Shown: positions 5,076-5,422 of the stretch, in pieces | How the letters are laid out: the number at the start of each line of letters is the position of its first letter | Position numbering within the stretch: the stretch's first letter is position 1 | DNA from: Psychrobacter sp. | GTDB taxonomy: Bacteria; Pseudomonadota; Gammaproteobacteria; Pseudomonadales; Moraxellaceae | Assembly: GCA_029264635.1 (NCBI GenBank) | Contig: JARIAA010000107.1 | Coordinates: 1-5,422 of the forward strand | DNA: 5,422 nt | Direction: 5' to 3' | Translations under genes and position numbers: made by a program | The notes under the pieces: generated by a model | What the model was told of the DNA's origin: nothing | Databases searched by the model: none | The model's input: the letters and a program-made list of their open reading frames with translations, nothing else

Positions 5076-5422
5076 ATGAATACCATGAAAAAAATAAATT
5101 CTTTAGCCAATCCGTTTACTGCTTGGAGCGGTCACCGCTTGTTCCACGTCGTCGCCGGTACGCTTATCGGTGCTGTAGTCGCGACACAGGCCTCAGCGAT
5201 GTTACCAACGCCAGAACCTGCGCTTGACGGCTCAGCGGCTGTACAGCCAGCGGCTACTAACAACGGCAGCTCAAATGCACAAGCCGTCAATAGTAAAATT
5301 ACCGCCTCTCTTATCAGCGTTGATGCTAATGGACAAGAATTATTGGTACCAGTTGATGCCAGTACGCGCTTACAATCAGGTAATGTTGTTGAGTATCAAG
5401 GCTACTTTACCAATACCAACGC
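5076..5422 (+). CDS. Exported protein, N-terminal fragment, possible DUF11/conserved-repeat surface protein
   Basis: The gene runs off the right edge after 115 codons. The protein opens MNTMKKINSL, with a late hydrophobic segment (about 22-38) ending in a signal-peptidase I site, Ala39-Ser40-Ala41. The signal peptide is therefore rather long, with an extended N-region. A Pro/Ala/Asn/Ser-rich linker (43-70) follows, then a beta-rich stretch: ITASLISVD (75-83), GQELLVPVDASTRLQ (86-100) and SGNVVEYQGYFTNTN (101-115). The last segment resembles the phrase 'pGDvvEYtity.N' at the start of DUF11/TIGR01451-type Ig-like repeats in surface proteins, which suggests an exported, possibly cell-surface product. 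This is recognition by eye, not a search result. The start is ambiguous: the ATG at 5076 lies 3 bases after AGGA (5069-5072), while the in-frame ATG at 5085, giving MKKINS, lies 12 bases after it. Function is not known. Confidence 0.7.
   Translation, partial: MNTMKKINSLANPFTAWSGHRLFHVVAGTLIGAVVATQASAMLPTPEPALDGSAAVQPAATNNGSSNAQAVNSKITASLISVDANGQELLVPVDASTRLQSGNVVEYQGYFTNTN

Overview
The window looks like a chromosomal segment from a gammaproteobacterium of the Moraxellaceae, most likely Psychrobacter or a close relative. That is an inference from gene content, moderately AT-rich DNA with very AT-rich intergenic regions, and the style of the proteins. No search was run. It carries five protein genes, two of them cut by the window edges. 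I see no mobile element, CRISPR array, tRNA or rRNA.

Layout. Positions 1-128 (minus) hold the N-terminus of a short-chain dehydrogenase/reductase, with its promoter in the following gap. A hairpin terminator at 331-357 closes the next gene, 387-2147 (minus). That gene encodes a 586-residue inner-membrane protein of the TM_helix-repeat (CmpX-like, mechanosensitive-channel-related) family, with five modules of about 91 residues and a Thr/Asn/Ser-rich tail. A 425-bp AT-rich gap with divergent promoters separates it from a plus-strand gene (2573-3304) for a lipid-anchored FKBP-type peptidyl-prolyl isomerase. That gene converges on argA (3416-4738, minus; N-acetylglutamate synthase, first step of arginine synthesis), and a symmetrical terminator at 3340-3376 serves both. 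A second divergent gap of 337 bp leads to the start of an exported protein (5076 to the window end) that resembles the beginning of a DUF11/conserved-repeat surface protein.

The genes look like independent single-gene transcription units rather than a pathway cluster. Three products act at or outside the inner membrane: the membrane protein, the lipoprotein foldase and the exported protein. ArgA and the dehydrogenase are cytoplasmic. The most notable non-coding signal is an 11-bp word, TTGCTATGnTA. It occurs in front of four of the five genes, always pointing at the gene. The FKBP and argA copies also share an upstream TAGCTCAT box at identical spacing. I did not find a convincing new multi-gene system here.
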